Below, piece after piece: positions 1 through 10,126 of a stretch of 64,000 bases of DNA (its first letter is position 1; each line of letters opens with the position of its first letter). Position numbers and translations under genes: made by a program. Origin of the DNA: Sulfomarinibacter sp963741385 (lineage in GTDB: Bacteria > Acidobacteriota > Thermoanaerobaculia > Thermoanaerobaculales > Sulfomarinibacteraceae); assembly GCA_963741385.1 (NCBI GenBank), contig CAVUHO010000004.1, positions 72,118 to 136,117 on the forward strand. The letters run 5' to 3'. Under the pieces are notes generated by a model. The model was not told the DNA's origin. It searched no databases and worked only from the letters and a program-made list of their open reading frames with translations.

Positions 1-787
1 CTTCATCAAAAATCCCCTTTCTGTGAGTCCTTGTCGTCGCAGATGGTTACAGTCTTTCTTGAAACCCCGCGTGTTTGGTGACCATGATTGAAAGTCCAGA
101 GATCGACTGATACCATTCTCACGCTAAGGAGGACGCGCGACTCAGGGGCAGGTAACGGAGTCCAGCCCCATGATTGCTGAGTGGCAGCTGCGCTTAAGTC
201 ACCGCCCAGAGCAGCCTCCGGCTACCAAGCCCCCACGGCGATGGCGAGGTGGTTTCCCAACACATCGCGAGCAATGTGCGGTAGAAATTCGAATCCACAT
301 CATCCCGGCATCGACGGCGATGATATTGACGTCGAACTCCGGTGTGCCCGACCCCAAGTGGTGGAAAAACCTCCTACCAGCTCAGGTTGATGGCGGAAAT
401 GAATCACTCGGTTTCCCAAACCCGCTTCGCCCCCCAACGGCACAAGGGTCTGGTGCACCCACCGTCCCCGACCTCCTCATGCACTTAGCCGTGGCTGTTG
501 AAGCCAAATTCACCGTCCCACACCTTAACGGCACGCCTGGGCGCAGTCTCCCGCGACAACCAATTCCATGGCTCGTGGATCACCATTCAACAGGCATCAG
601 CCGACCACGACTCGGTCTCGACGCTAGCCACGTCGTTCATCGATTTCGAGAACAAGCATGAGAAGCGATGTTCCGCTACAATCACTCTCGGTTTCTGGGT
701 TCGGCCACCGCCGCCTACCGGCTGGTGAACCACGAAAGGTGATGACTTGAGTCCCTCGCTCATTTCGAGTCGAATGCGGACTGCCCT
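1..787. other. No intact gene; eroded coding DNA
   Basis: I see no open frame with convincing protein character. The one recognisable scrap is on the minus strand at about 300-340, which reads FDVNII-AV-A. This matches FDVNIIGVNAD in the glycosyltransferase remnant at 1606-2272, so part of this stretch is probably another decayed copy of that domain. The forward frames from 170 to 728 are proline- and arginine-rich and look like shadow reading. A short open frame at 498-728 is hydrophilic and unrecognised. Sequence quality or real decay could both explain this; the next 4 kb shows the same problem. Confidence 0.4.
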
Positions 788-1605
788 ATGAGCCGGCACT
801 GCCTGTCTCTTCTGGCTGCCGCGTTCCTTCTGTCTGCATGTGTTGGGCGCCCCGCGCAGCGGGAGGAATTCATCGTCGATCTCACGTTGGAAACACCTTC
901 CGTGTCGGGGCTACCGACCAGCGTCCTCGGCGACGGTTCGATTGGGAGCGAGGGTGAATTGAGCTCCCTCCGGCTTCCACGTTCGACTTCTTCGTCGATA
1001 TACCAATGAGTTCGGTACTGATTCTTGAGGCCGTGACTGGAGAATCTGTCGAGATCTCCCTGCAGCGCGCACTGGGAGGAAAGCTCACCCAGGAGAAGGT
1101 GAATCCGTCTCGGGATAGTGCACGCGAATTGCTATTCCAGACTGCTGAAGCCGGCTGACCCGGCTGTCGTTCCAGTCCGCCGGAAATGGCAACAACGGAA
1201 CTGTGATCGTGTACCCCCGTGTCGTGTCCCCGGCCGGAGAACCCAAGGCGACACGGCCGACAGTCCGCAGCGGTTCCACTGTTGAACGCGGAGTCGCTCG
1301 ACCCAATGTCATCGTGTATCTCATCGACGCACTTCGCAGAGATCACCTCGGGGTCTACGGATATGAGAAACCGATCTCACCTCGGATCGACGCCTTCGCC
1401 GCCCGCGCGACCGTGTTCGAGGACGCAGTTGCGCAGACCTCGTGGACGAGATCCGCAGTCGCATCGATCTTCACCGGCCTCGACCCGTTTCGGACGGGTG
1501 TGATCGGACGTGACGACACCCTTTCACAATCGGCACGGACGCTCGCCGAGCGTCTCAAGGAATGCGGCTACACCACGGCTGTCACGTACCCGTTCCTAAA
1601 GGTAA
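788..1605 (+). pseudogene. Truncated, frameshifted sulfatase-family lipoprotein
   Basis: The 5' part (788-about 950) encodes a lipoprotein signal with lipobox LLSAC. Coding then moves to frame 1 (ELPPASTFDFFVDIP, then ATG 1006 onward) and to frame 3 from about 1160. The frame-3 segment has the sulfatase/alkaline-phosphatase core start: PNVIVYLIDALRRDH (metal-binding Asp), a substrate-pocket-like TSWTRSAVASIFTG and the TLAERLKECGY stretch. Similarity stops near 1600. Usual family members are 500-700 aa; here only about the first 230 remain, so the catalytic C-terminal half is missing. The sequence after the break belongs to a glycosyltransferase on the other strand. At least two frameshifts plus truncation make a functional product very unlikely. 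The substrate cannot be inferred. Confidence 0.75.
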
Positions 1606-2272
1606 TTGCGCGGCAGCCATACACCGCCGCCTCGAGCAGCTCCCTCGCTGTCGGGATGACGGTTACCGTTGATCGATTTGAGGTGGAGGTGCACTCCTCG
1701 CCCGTCGGGAAAGGCCGCTTTGAAGGCCTCGACCACGCCGAGTGGGTTCTTGCGTTCGAAAACGCTGTCGAAGTCGAAACAGAACAGGAACAGGAAGCTC
1801 TCCGGGAGGTCGAGCTCATACCGCGACCGCGCCGGAGGTGCCGGCGTCCGGATCGGCAGCGGGAACGGGTACACCGGAACATCGACCTTCCTGGCGATGG
1901 CCGCCGCGGAGAACGAGCTGTTGGCCCAGATCTCGTCAACCCAGCGGGCGCTCGCCGCCATCCAGTCCGGAAATTCTTCGACCTCCCACGCCCACAGGGC
2001 GATGTTGTACCGACGGTCCAGCGCCTCCCGGCCGAAATCTCCACGAAATGGTCCATCTGATCTGCGTTGACACCGATGATGTTGACGTCGAACCGAGGGT
2101 CTTTCGAGCCGAAATCGGCGAACTCCGATTGCTGGCGGCTCAATGTGGATGTGAAGGGAATCACCGAGTAGTCGATGCCGGCCTCACGAACCGCGGAGAC
2201 GAGCAGCCTGGTGTGCTCACCCACACCACTTTCGGCATGGACGTATCCGTAGATGTTGACCCCCGGCCTCAT
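1606..2272 (-). pseudogene. Truncated glycosyltransferase (GT4-like) remnant
   Basis: On the minus strand the N-terminal part reads GVNIYGYVHAESGVGEHTR, the start of GT4-like domains that follow an N-terminal domain in large polysaccharide glycosyltransferases. FDVNIIGVNADQ follows. Near 2035 the frame slips by one base: the continuation in the next frame is GREALDRRYNIALWAWEVEEF, then WVDEIWANSSFSA and FERKNPLGVVEAFKAAF, all typical of this family. The match ends at about HLHLKSINGNRHPD (near 1640). The next bases belong to the sulfatase remnant in the opposite direction, so the gene lacks its donor-binding C-terminal half. It lies 100 bp downstream of the gene at 2374-5060, so the two were probably one operon or one polypeptide. 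Confidence 0.75.
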
Positions 2273-2373
2273 CGGGCCCCGTCCGACCAGCCGACATCAC
2301 CGACCATCGCTGAAAAGACCCTACGGTGGGTGGTGCGTCTGCGAGAGGTCCGATGCACAGCCATCAGCAGCCA

Positions 2374-5060
2374 TCACATTCCCCGGTTGAAAACCCGCAG
2401 GATCTCGCGCCTCCACTGATCCACGGCCTCCCGCCGCCAGGCCTCGCGTGCTGCACGGTCTTTCTCGTCCACCGGCTTCACCGAAGCCGAGGCACGTTCA
2501 CGCACGATCTCACGCATCGCCGCCACCGCGTTCACGATGACCTCGGACGACGCCTCGCCGGATTCGATGAGGATGTCATGTGATTCGGAAGCCGCGGAGG
2601 CCGCTTCAGGGAGTTCCAGCCACCGACCGGTCACCCTCACCTTCCCGGACAACGCCGCCTCGACACCGATCGGCCCCAGCCTTGGGAAACGGCTCAAATC
2701 GAGCAACACATCGCACGCTTCGAGACCTTCGCGTACGACATCAGCGGTGATCGGACCTTCGTGCACCCTCACGGGCAGGTGGTGAAGCTCGGACGCCAGG
2801 GACGAGCGGACTGTTCCAACTACCAAAAGGAGCCCCACCGGCGTCGGCCTGTCGCGGTGGAGCTGCCGCACATTCGAGCGCCCTCGAAATGGCGAGATCG
2901 TCTTCCTCGCCTCGTCCGAAGTCGACTGCGAAGAACCAGGTGCGATCGCTGTCGAGATTGAAACGGGGCTCGCACCCCGCCCCTCCCGGGTCGTTCGCCG
3001 GCGGGCATCACCGGACGGACAGGGACCGGGGACATGCGAACGATTCGATGGGCCTCCCGGTGCGTTGCGCACCCACACTTCGTCGACTCCGGTCATTTCG
3101 GTCGCCCGAACCGCCTCTACAGGGTCGCAGCAGTAGCCGACAATTATCCCACCGGCCCGGCACCCTACCGGGAGCTTCCGGATGGCCGGGTTCCACTGAG
3201 GCGTGGGCAGTGCCAGCAACGTCACCGGGTAGGGCGCCCCGGACTCGAAACGGATGCGGGCAGTCGTCATGATGTCCGGGAGGTCGTGGTCGAGCGGGAC
3301 GACGACGTGCGGGATCTCGGCATCGACGAGAACGTCGCGGATTCCCGACGCGAAGCTCGCGACCCCGTCCGTGCCCTCGAAGTGGCCGACCAGATTGACG
3401 CCGACCGGCGTCCGGGATGAGAAGACCCGGCCGTCGTCGAGGCGGACAGCCGAGCTCGCCACCGTGGCCTGCCTCACGTACGGCTGCAGGAGACGAGGTT
3501 TGGCCTCCAGCCTGTCGCCACCAGCCAGGGCGTTCCTCAGCCACACCGAAAGCCGGCTCCTGGGAGGCAGGGCCCTGGCGATCGGCTCAACCAGACACGG
3601 GTGGAGCCCGTAGTCGCTCGAGCCGAACCTCACGAGCCAGTACGCGAACTGGCCGCGATCACCTCCGAGGGGATCGGGAAACCTCGCCTGGAGGTCCGGC
3701 CGCGCGTCGTAGATCGCGGTCGCCAACCTCGTCAGGACCGGGTCCATCTCGGAGTCGACCGGTTTGTTCAACCAATGCGCCTCGGCCCCGGGTGCAGACA
3801 GTGTGATGCCCCGGATCCTCTTCCATCCATCGTGAAACAGCGACGCCGACAGGTGTGCCCGTAACGGGTCGACGAAGATGTCGTCCAGGTCGTGCTCAGC
3901 CGAGCCTCCCGACACGAACCACTGCGAGAAACGCGGGAGGTCCCGGTCGTCGATCCGTGGAAACTCGGCCTGAAGGTTGTCGTTGTATTGCCACAGATAC
4001 AGCGCCGCACGGTTTGCCACCCCCCCATCGAGATGGATCGGGGTTGCCAACCAGGACAGAAACGAGTCCTCACACTCGACATCGAAGGGATCAGGCCAGC
4101 GCGCGCCGCTCGGATCCACCTCGTGGAGGGCGCGCCGCGCATCTGCAGGAATGGACACGTCGGTGCCGGAGAAACAGCCGTAGGCGTACGGAACGCTCCT
4201 CAAATCGTGCTGTCCGCTGCGACGCACGAGATCGGTGTAGTGTTCGACGAGCGGTCTGAGTTCGGGTCTCGAGGCGAGCTCGATGCGGTCCTGGTGCCGG
4301 CTGATCTGATCGATGTCCTGGAGGTCGACCCCGCTGAAGTGGAAGAAACCGACCCGTCGGCCGTCGATCTCCCAGTGACCGTCCTGGAGCACCGGGAATC
4401 GGTGCGGCAGGTTCCAGTAGGCGATGTTGTAGATGGGGTCGCGCATGATCGCGACTGACTCGAGATACGCCGGTGCGAAGTCCATCCACGACTGGTCCAC
4501 GAACATGCCGTTTGCGAGGTCGACGAAACAGTAGCGGTCGAGACGATCACACCACCAGTCGAGGAACCCGCTCGTCCGCCCGTCCAACCGAAGGCCGAGA
4601 AACCCGAGATTGTAGATGCCGCACATCCCGATCACGCGCTCCGGCGGCCGACAGCGGTTGTCGATGGGCTGGGTGAGGTGAGGGGTCAGTACTGCAAGGT
4701 GCTGATCGAGGGCTACTTCGAGACCAGCGAGGCGGTCGTGGATCAGAATGTCGGGGTCGAAATAGAACGCTCGGTCGATGCCGACGCGATCGCGGAGGTA
4801 CTTGAAGACAAAAGGTTTGACGGCAGTGTTCAGCTCGAGAATGTTGTATCTGAAGGCGAAGTTGTCGAACCCGTCGATGCCGAGATCTTCGGCTGAGATG
4901 ACCTCGAAGGGAAGTCCACCATAATGGACCTTCGGAGACGGTCGGTCGACGAGGCAGGTGAAGACCCTCGCCCCGGGATGGTGGCGAGATACGAGTCCGC
5001 CAACACCCGCGCCATGCCCAGGTAGTTGTTGGACGAGATCGTGAAGGCATCGACCGGCAT
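2374..5060 (-). pseudogene. Multidomain polysaccharide glycosyltransferase, frameshifted
   Basis: The predicted start is MPVDAFTISSNNYLGMARV. One base is missing near 4985; after it the frame continues HPGARVFTCLVDRP and RAFYFDPDILIHD, a GT-A-like fold with a DxD-type motif. The long intact stretch from 4970 to about 3050 has the GMCGIYNLGFLGLR and WMDFAPAYLES motifs of acidobacterial and proteobacterial glycosyltransferases. It is followed by a second, GT4-like domain (VGVNLVGHFEGTDGV, GVDEVWVRNA). Between 3050 and 2820 the natural sequence passes through all three frames (SPVPVRPVMPAGE; then FNLDSDRTWFFAVDF; then VGLLLVVGTVRSS) before returning to the original frame for the C-terminus. If restored it would be about 890 aa. 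It probably adds a sugar to a surface glycan. The indels may be sequencing errors. Confidence 0.7.
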
Positions 5061-5133
5061 ATGATTAGAAACTTCATCCAGCGAACTCGCTGGCGTGGAC
5101 TGAGAATAGCAGGTTGAAGCGGCCGACGGTGCC

Positions 5134-5541
5134 GTGGTATCCCTGGAAGAGGTCAACACTCAGGGAAATCGGCTATCTTCGGTGTGGGAGGTCACCATCA
5201 CAACTCACGAAGAACTCAAGGACCTCCGCCGAGTCGAAGGAACTCACAGCGATGGTCCAGGCCCTCCAGCCGTGAACTCGACGCCTCAAGCGAGACGACT
5301 GGTGAGCGTCGAGATCTCGCGCCCCAGGACGACCGACCACGCGATCGACTCGGGCTGCGCGGAGACAGCACGCGACACCATCGACGCCACCGTCGGCGCG
5401 CTCCAGACCGACCACGATCGGTCGAAGATGACGGTGTGGTCGCACGAGGAGAGTGTGCAGCGGCTGAAGGCGCTCTGGTCGGACGCTCAGCGCGACATGA
5501 CGTCGCTCGCCGAGGCCTTGGCGCGCCTCGATCGCGACTGA
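5134..5541 (+). CDS. Small hypothetical protein upstream of GT2
   Basis: I do not recognise it. The last 70 residues are charged and helix-prone (ATVGALQTDHDR, EESVQRLKALWSDAQRDM, AEALARLDRD), like a coiled coil. The N-terminal 60 residues look less natural, so the true start may lie downstream or another frameshift may sit here, as in the adjacent 5 kb. It ends 11 bp before the GTG of the following glycosyltransferase. This resembles the two small helical proteins at 10127-10612 and 10609-10929, which also sit between glycosyltransferase genes. A role as a small accessory of the glycan machinery is inference from position only. Confidence 0.4.
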   Translation: MVSLEEVNTQGNRLSSVWEVTITTHEELKDLRRVEGTHSDGPGPPAVNSTPQARRLVSVEISRPRTTDHAIDSGCAETARDTIDATVGALQTDHDRSKMTVWSHEESVQRLKALWSDAQRDMTSLAEALARLDRD

Positions 5542-5552
5542 GCGATCCAACC

Positions 5553-6551
5553 GTGCGCCTCGCCGCCGTCGTCGTGACCTGGAACGGAGAACCGTGGATC
5601 GCGGCTTGCCTCGACTCTCTGGTGGGACAGGACCGGTGTCCCGATCTCGTGGTTGTCGACAACGGCAGTAAGGACGGTACCGTTGAAATCGTCGAAGGAT
5701 TCCGCCACCGCTTCGAGACAGCCGGGGCGACGTTAACCGTTGATCGGCTCGAGTCGAACACCGGTTTCCCGGCGGGCGCGAACCGCGGCCTCGATCATGT
5801 CCTCCGCGGCGCGGACGCGATCGATGCTGTTCTGCTCCTGAATCAGGACGCGGCGCTCGAACCGGGATGCCTCCAGGCGTTTGTGAGCGTCCTCCGGGAC
5901 AGGCCACGGGCCGGCTGTCTCGGCGCGAAAACTCTGTACCCCGAAACCCGCCTTATCCAGCATGCAGGTGGCTTCCTCGAGAAACCGCGTATGGAGGGTC
6001 TGCACCACGGACACCGCGAGGCCGACACTGACGGCCGCCACGACGAGATCCGCGAAGTGGAGTTCGTGACTGGTGCCGCCATGCTTCTGCGTCGGACCGC
6101 GATCACCGAGGTCGGGTTCTTCAACGAGGTCTTCTCGCCCGGCTACTATGAAGACGTCGAGCTGTGCGACCGGTTGCGAGACCACGAATGGCAGGTGGTG
6201 TTCACTCCGGCCGCGCGCGTCCTCCACCACGAGTCGTCATCCTTTGCTGACCAATTGGAGCGGCTTCGCCTCTCCCATCGAAACCGCATCGTCTACCTAC
6301 TGCCGCGTCTCGCCGACCCGGAGTACGAGGCCAGGTTCACGGCCGCCGAAACCGAATTTCTCGAGCAGAGGGCGACTTTCGAGGAGGCCAGGGCCGTCAG
6401 CGGTGCGGCCCTCGACGTGATGGTTGCGATTCCGGACATCATCCGCCGGAGGCTCGGCGAGTCGCAGATCTCGCCACAGCTCAGCGACGCCGCCAACCGC
6501 GTTCTCGCCGTTCTCCGGACGACCTGTCGGGTAGTGTTGATCCGGTCTTGA
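5553..6551 (+). CDS. Family 2 glycosyltransferase (rhamnosyltransferase-like)
   Basis: A 332-aa inverting GT-A enzyme expected to move a nucleotide-activated sugar onto a lipid-linked or growing surface glycan at the cytoplasmic membrane face. It opens directly with the GT2 core: LAAVVVTWNGEPW, then VVVDNGSKDGTVEIV, the NTGFPAGANRG motif and LLNQDA (the DxD position). EFVTGAAMLLRR and the acceptor-side YYEDVELCDRL follow. No membrane segment is visible and the length is normal. I chose GTG 5553 because it begins immediately before the conserved first strand; CTG/ATG alternatives upstream fall in the preceding gene. It is followed 86 bp later by a GT2-GT4 fusion. The exact sugar cannot be read from sequence. 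Confidence 0.85.
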   Translation: MRLAAVVVTWNGEPWIAACLDSLVGQDRCPDLVVVDNGSKDGTVEIVEGFRHRFETAGATLTVDRLESNTGFPAGANRGLDHVLRGADAIDAVLLLNQDAALEPGCLQAFVSVLRDRPRAGCLGAKTLYPETRLIQHAGGFLEKPRMEGLHHGHREADTDGRHDEIREVEFVTGAAMLLRRTAITEVGFFNEVFSPGYYEDVELCDRLRDHEWQVVFTPAARVLHHESSSFADQLERLRLSHRNRIVYLLPRLADPEYEARFTAAETEFLEQRATFEEARAVSGAALDVMVAIPDIIRRRLGESQISPQLSDAANRVLAVLRTTCRVVLIRS

Positions 6552-6623
6552 GGTGTTGAGATCCTCCGCAATACCGTCTCTCGCAAACTGGTGCTGTTCG
6601 CAAGGCGGTCGGCCCCTCGGTGC

Positions 6624-6629
6624 TATTCT
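6624..6629 (+). promoter_or_regulatory. -10 box, probable leaderless start
   Basis: TATTCT followed by 8 nt and ATG 6638. Transcription starting about 7 nt after the box would begin at the start codon. It supports ATG 6638 rather than the in-frame ATG at 6620, which lies upstream of the box. No clear -35 element. Confidence 0.45.
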
Positions 6630-6637
6630 CCAACTCG

Positions 6638-8776
6638 ATGACTCGCGACATGGGTTCGGATGAGGCCGCCGGCGGAATCGACATCATCGTCCCCGTCTTC
6701 GGTGCACCTGCGCACCTTCGCCGGTGTCTCGCCAGTGTCGAGCGGCACAGCCCCCTGCCGCCGCACAGCCTGATCATGGTGATCGACGGTCCGCAGAGCG
6801 AGGACGTGAACGAGATCGTGGCCCGCGTCGCCAAACACGACCCGGGAGCGGTCCGGGTCCTTCGCAATGGGACCCGGAAAGGCTTCGTCGCCAGCGTCAA
6901 CCGCGGGATGCGCGAGTCGAACCGCGACGTCGTCCTGCTCAACTCGGACACCGAGGTCACCGAGGGCTGGCTCGATAATCTGCGAACCGCGGCCTACTCG
7001 GCGCCGAACATCGCGACCGTGACTCCCCTGTCCAACGCCGCCACTATCTGTTCGTTGCCGGAGTTCCTCGAGGACAACCTGTTACCGGAGAGCACGACCA
7101 CCGACGAACTCGGGGAGATCGTGAGCCGGGTGTCGCAGCGCGAGTACCCTCGCCTCCCGACCGGCGTCGGCGTCTGCCTCTTCATCCGCAGGGCCGCCCT
7201 CGACGCGGTGGGGCTGTTTGACGAGTCCCGGTTCGGCCTCGGCTACGGCGAGGAGAACGAGTTCTGCATTCGCGCCACGCGGGCCGGGTTCATCCACATC
7301 GCGGACGACGCGACCTTCGTCTACCACGCCGGCCAGGCGAGCTTTGGATCCGAGAAGACCCGCCGCTTGAAACGTGCCGTGCGACGGCTGCAGACCATCG
7401 ACCGAACCTACATCCCCCGGGTCGCGTCGTTCATCGATGCCGATCCCCTCGAGGCTATGCGTAGTCGGGTGGTCGACAGTGTGTTGGAACGTCACGGCGT
7501 TCCGTTCGACGATGCGTCGGGCCGGCCGCTGTCGATCCTCCACGTGGTCCACGGCTGGCCGCCGTTCGACATCGGCGGCACCGAGCAGTACGCCCGCCGG
7601 TTGGCACTCGAACAGGCGCGTCGCCACCGGGTTTCCGCATTCGTCCGCATCGCCGACGGCGGCCGCGCCACCGGGCAACGGCTGGCCTACCTCGACCGCG
7701 GCGTCCGGGTCCGGCTGCTGGTCAACAACTTCGACCATCGCAACCCGATCACACGCAACGCTTTGAAAAACCTGTGGTTCGAGCACGAGTTCGACAGGTT
7801 CATCCACAGCACGAAACCTGACCTGGTTCACGTCCACCACCTCGCCGGGCACAGCGCCTCGTTGATGGGCGTCATCCGGAAGCGTCGCCTCCCGATCGTC
7901 TACCAGGTCCAGGACTGGTGGGCGCTGTGTGCACGGGCCAACCTCTGGCATGCGGACGGCCGGTTGTGTCCGGGGCCAACGCCGGCCAGGTGCGCCTCCT
8001 GCCTGCCGCTGACCGGGCTTTCACCTCGTGGCCTGCTCAACCGCGCGCTTTACGTCGCGAGAGCTCGTTTGATGAGGCGAGCCCTGCGACACGCCTCTGC
8101 CTATGTGATGGGTTCGGAATCAGTTCGCGAGTGGTATGCGAAGGCGGGGTTGTTCAGGCCAGGTGCGCCCGTCCACGTCCTCGAATACGGGGTCGACAAA
8201 CCTGAACGGCGGCGCGAACCCGGAGCGCGGGGGATGGGCCCCATGACCTTCGGTATTGTCGGCGCCCTGATGCCCCACAAGGGCGCCCACGTTGCGGTCG
8301 AGGCGTTTCGGACGATAGATCCGAACGCCGCCCGGCTTCTGATCTGGGGCAACCCCAATGCCAACCCTGACTACAGCGCATGGCTTCGGGAACGGGTGGC
8401 AGATGGTACGGTCGAGTTTCTGGGCAGGTTCCAGGAATCTGATCGAGACGAGATCCTGTCCTTGATTGACGTCCTGGTCGTGCCCTCGCTCGGCATGGAA
8501 AGCTTCGGTATCGTCGCACGCGAGGCTATCGCCGCCGGCGTGCCGGTCATCGCGAGCCGCCGCGGCGCTCTCGAAGAACTCGATATCGACGGAGTCTGCG
8601 GCGCAACCGTGCCACCGGGCGATTCATGCGCGCTCGCGGAGTGGATCAACAAGCTGATCGAGAATCCGGGGATACTCGACGCGTGGCGGCGGTCGCTGCC
8701 GGCGGTGGCAAGCGTCGAACAACATTCAGCTGCCGTCGAAGAGGTTTACGAGCGGGTTTTTCGAGGTGAACGGTGA
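6638..8776 (+). CDS. Bifunctional GT2-GT4 glycosyltransferase fusion
   Basis: 712 aa with two catalytic modules. Residues about 10-270 are GT2: DIIVPVFGAPAHLRRCL, a GTRKGFVASVNRG motif, LLNSDTEVTEGWLD, then GVGVCLFIRR and YGEENEFCIRA. Residues about 300-705 are GT4 (GT-B fold): LSILHVVHGWPPFDIGGTE, HVHHLAGHSAS, GIVGALMPHKGAHVA, and the donor-binding E-x7-E region in PSLGMESFGIVAREAIAAG. A cysteine-rich insert (CARANLW, CPGPTPARCASC) is seen in many bacterial GT4 members. One chain could therefore add two successive sugars. The downstream gene starts inside its stop codon (GTGA), implying translational coupling. Donor and acceptor sugars are unknown. Confidence 0.9.
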   Translation: MTRDMGSDEAAGGIDIIVPVFGAPAHLRRCLASVERHSPLPPHSLIMVIDGPQSEDVNEIVARVAKHDPGAVRVLRNGTRKGFVASVNRGMRESNRDVVLLNSDTEVTEGWLDNLRTAAYSAPNIATVTPLSNAATICSLPEFLEDNLLPESTTTDELGEIVSRVSQREYPRLPTGVGVCLFIRRAALDAVGLFDESRFGLGYGEENEFCIRATRAGFIHIADDATFVYHAGQASFGSEKTRRLKRAVRRLQTIDRTYIPRVASFIDADPLEAMRSRVVDSVLERHGVPFDDASGRPLSILHVVHGWPPFDIGGTEQYARRLALEQARRHRVSAFVRIADGGRATGQRLAYLDRGVRVRLLVNNFDHRNPITRNALKNLWFEHEFDRFIHSTKPDLVHVHHLAGHSASLMGVIRKRRLPIVYQVQDWWALCARANLWHADGRLCPGPTPARCASCLPLTGLSPRGLLNRALYVARARLMRRALRHASAYVMGSESVREWYAKAGLFRPGAPVHVLEYGVDKPERRREPGARGMGPMTFGIVGALMPHKGAHVAVEAFRTIDPNAARLLIWGNPNANPDYSAWLRERVADGTVEFLGRFQESDRDEILSLIDVLVVPSLGMESFGIVAREAIAAGVPVIASRRGALEELDIDGVCGATVPPGDSCALAEWINKLIENPGILDAWRRSLPAVASVEQHSAAVEEVYERVFRGER

Positions 8777-10110
8777 GCTCGAGCTTCCGCGGTTTTCTTG
8801 CCTTGGCGATCGAGGTGCTCCGTAGTGAAGGGCCACGTGCGGTGGCAAACCGGGCGCTCGACCGCCTGAGCGACGCCCGCCGGCTGCGATCGCTGAGACA
8901 CTTGACCCGCGGCGACCTGCGCCTCGTAACGCAGCACCATCCACCGCCCGTGCTCAACGTGGTGTCCATCCCGCCGTCACCGAAGAGAGGCGGATCACAG
9001 ATTCAAATGCTGGATCGTCTCGTGCAGGAGAGGTCGGTACGACCGGTGGGTCTGGCCTACCCCAAAGACGGGTCCGTTCTTCTCGAGGTGTGGACAGAGA
9101 GTGAATCCGGTTCGATCGCGCTTGACGCAAGGCAAGGAATCGCAGCCTCTGTTGCCGAGGCCGCCCGCCTGATCGCCACGGACACCGTTCACGTGGAGAA
9201 CAACAACGGCCTACCGTTCGGCCTCATCCCAGACCTCGGAGATCGCGGCCTCCGCACAGTACTTTCCGTTCACGACTTTTCTTTGTTCTGCCGAAGACCT
9301 CACCTCATCGAGAGCACCACAGGGCGCTTCTGTGAATACTCCACGGACGACGATCGTTGCCGCGCCTGCCTTGCCCATGCCGAGGACGCGATCAAGACCT
9401 CACAAACAGACCATCGACGGGCGGCTGCCAGGATTCTCGAACAAGCGGACGCTGTGGTCTATCCGTCAGAGTTCCTTCAAGTCGCTCACGAGAAACTCTT
9501 CCCAGAGACCAACCATTCCGCAAAGTCCGTGGTGATTTCCCCAGCCACGTCGCGGATCCTTGCCCCGATCACGAGGCCTGCGAATCCACCAGCGATTGCC
9601 TTCGTGGGCGGTTGTTACGAACACAAGGGAGGCACCTTGATCGGCCCGGTCATGGAACGCATCACGGCTGAGATCCCGGGGCTTCCTGCCTTTGTTTACG
9701 GCAATGGAGATCCTCGGTTGACACGAGAAGTTCGACGTATCAGCCGGGTGTGGGTCCGCGGCTACTATAGGCAGGGCAGTCTTCCCTCACTCCTGACCCG
9801 CGACCGCGTTACCGTCGCGGTGCTGCCGTCCATCTGGCCTGAAGCCTACGCCTTGGTGGTCGACGAATGTCTGGCATCCCACGTGCCGGTGGTGGCGTTC
9901 GATCTCGGGGCCGTCGGCGAACGGCTGAGAGCCTGGGGCACCGGCCGTCTGGTGCCGCCCAATGACGGTGCCGACGGGCTGGCGAAGGCGATCCTCGAGG
10001 TTCTGGCGAACCCGCCAGACGTCTCGAGGGCCGTTATCGACCACCTCCCCCGCCCGGACGAAGCCGCACGCAGGCACATCTCCCTCTATCAGCGGATGGG
10101 CCCGGGTTGA
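8773..10110 (+). CDS. Family 4 glycosyltransferase
   Basis: A 445-aa GT-B fold enzyme, retaining type by family. Visible features are an N-terminal acceptor domain (LNVVSIPPSPKRGGSQ, a loop that normally binds the acceptor), VLSVHDFSLFC, IAFVGGCYEHKGG at the domain linker, and a donor site near PSIWPEAYALVVDECLASHVPVV with the conserved glutamate. It ends with a normal C-terminal helix. The GTG start overlaps the previous stop by 4 bases (GTGA). No signal peptide or transmembrane segment, so it is cytosolic or membrane-peripheral. Together with the preceding fusion it probably builds one oligosaccharide repeat unit. The precise linkage cannot be assigned. Confidence 0.87.
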   Translation: MSSSFRGFLALAIEVLRSEGPRAVANRALDRLSDARRLRSLRHLTRGDLRLVTQHHPPPVLNVVSIPPSPKRGGSQIQMLDRLVQERSVRPVGLAYPKDGSVLLEVWTESESGSIALDARQGIAASVAEAARLIATDTVHVENNNGLPFGLIPDLGDRGLRTVLSVHDFSLFCRRPHLIESTTGRFCEYSTDDDRCRACLAHAEDAIKTSQTDHRRAAARILEQADAVVYPSEFLQVAHEKLFPETNHSAKSVVISPATSRILAPITRPANPPAIAFVGGCYEHKGGTLIGPVMERITAEIPGLPAFVYGNGDPRLTREVRRISRVWVRGYYRQGSLPSLLTRDRVTVAVLPSIWPEAYALVVDECLASHVPVVAFDLGAVGERLRAWGTGRLVPPNDGADGLAKAILEVLANPPDVSRAVIDHLPRPDEAARRHISLYQRMGPG

Positions 10111-10126
10111 TACCGTATCGGGTACG

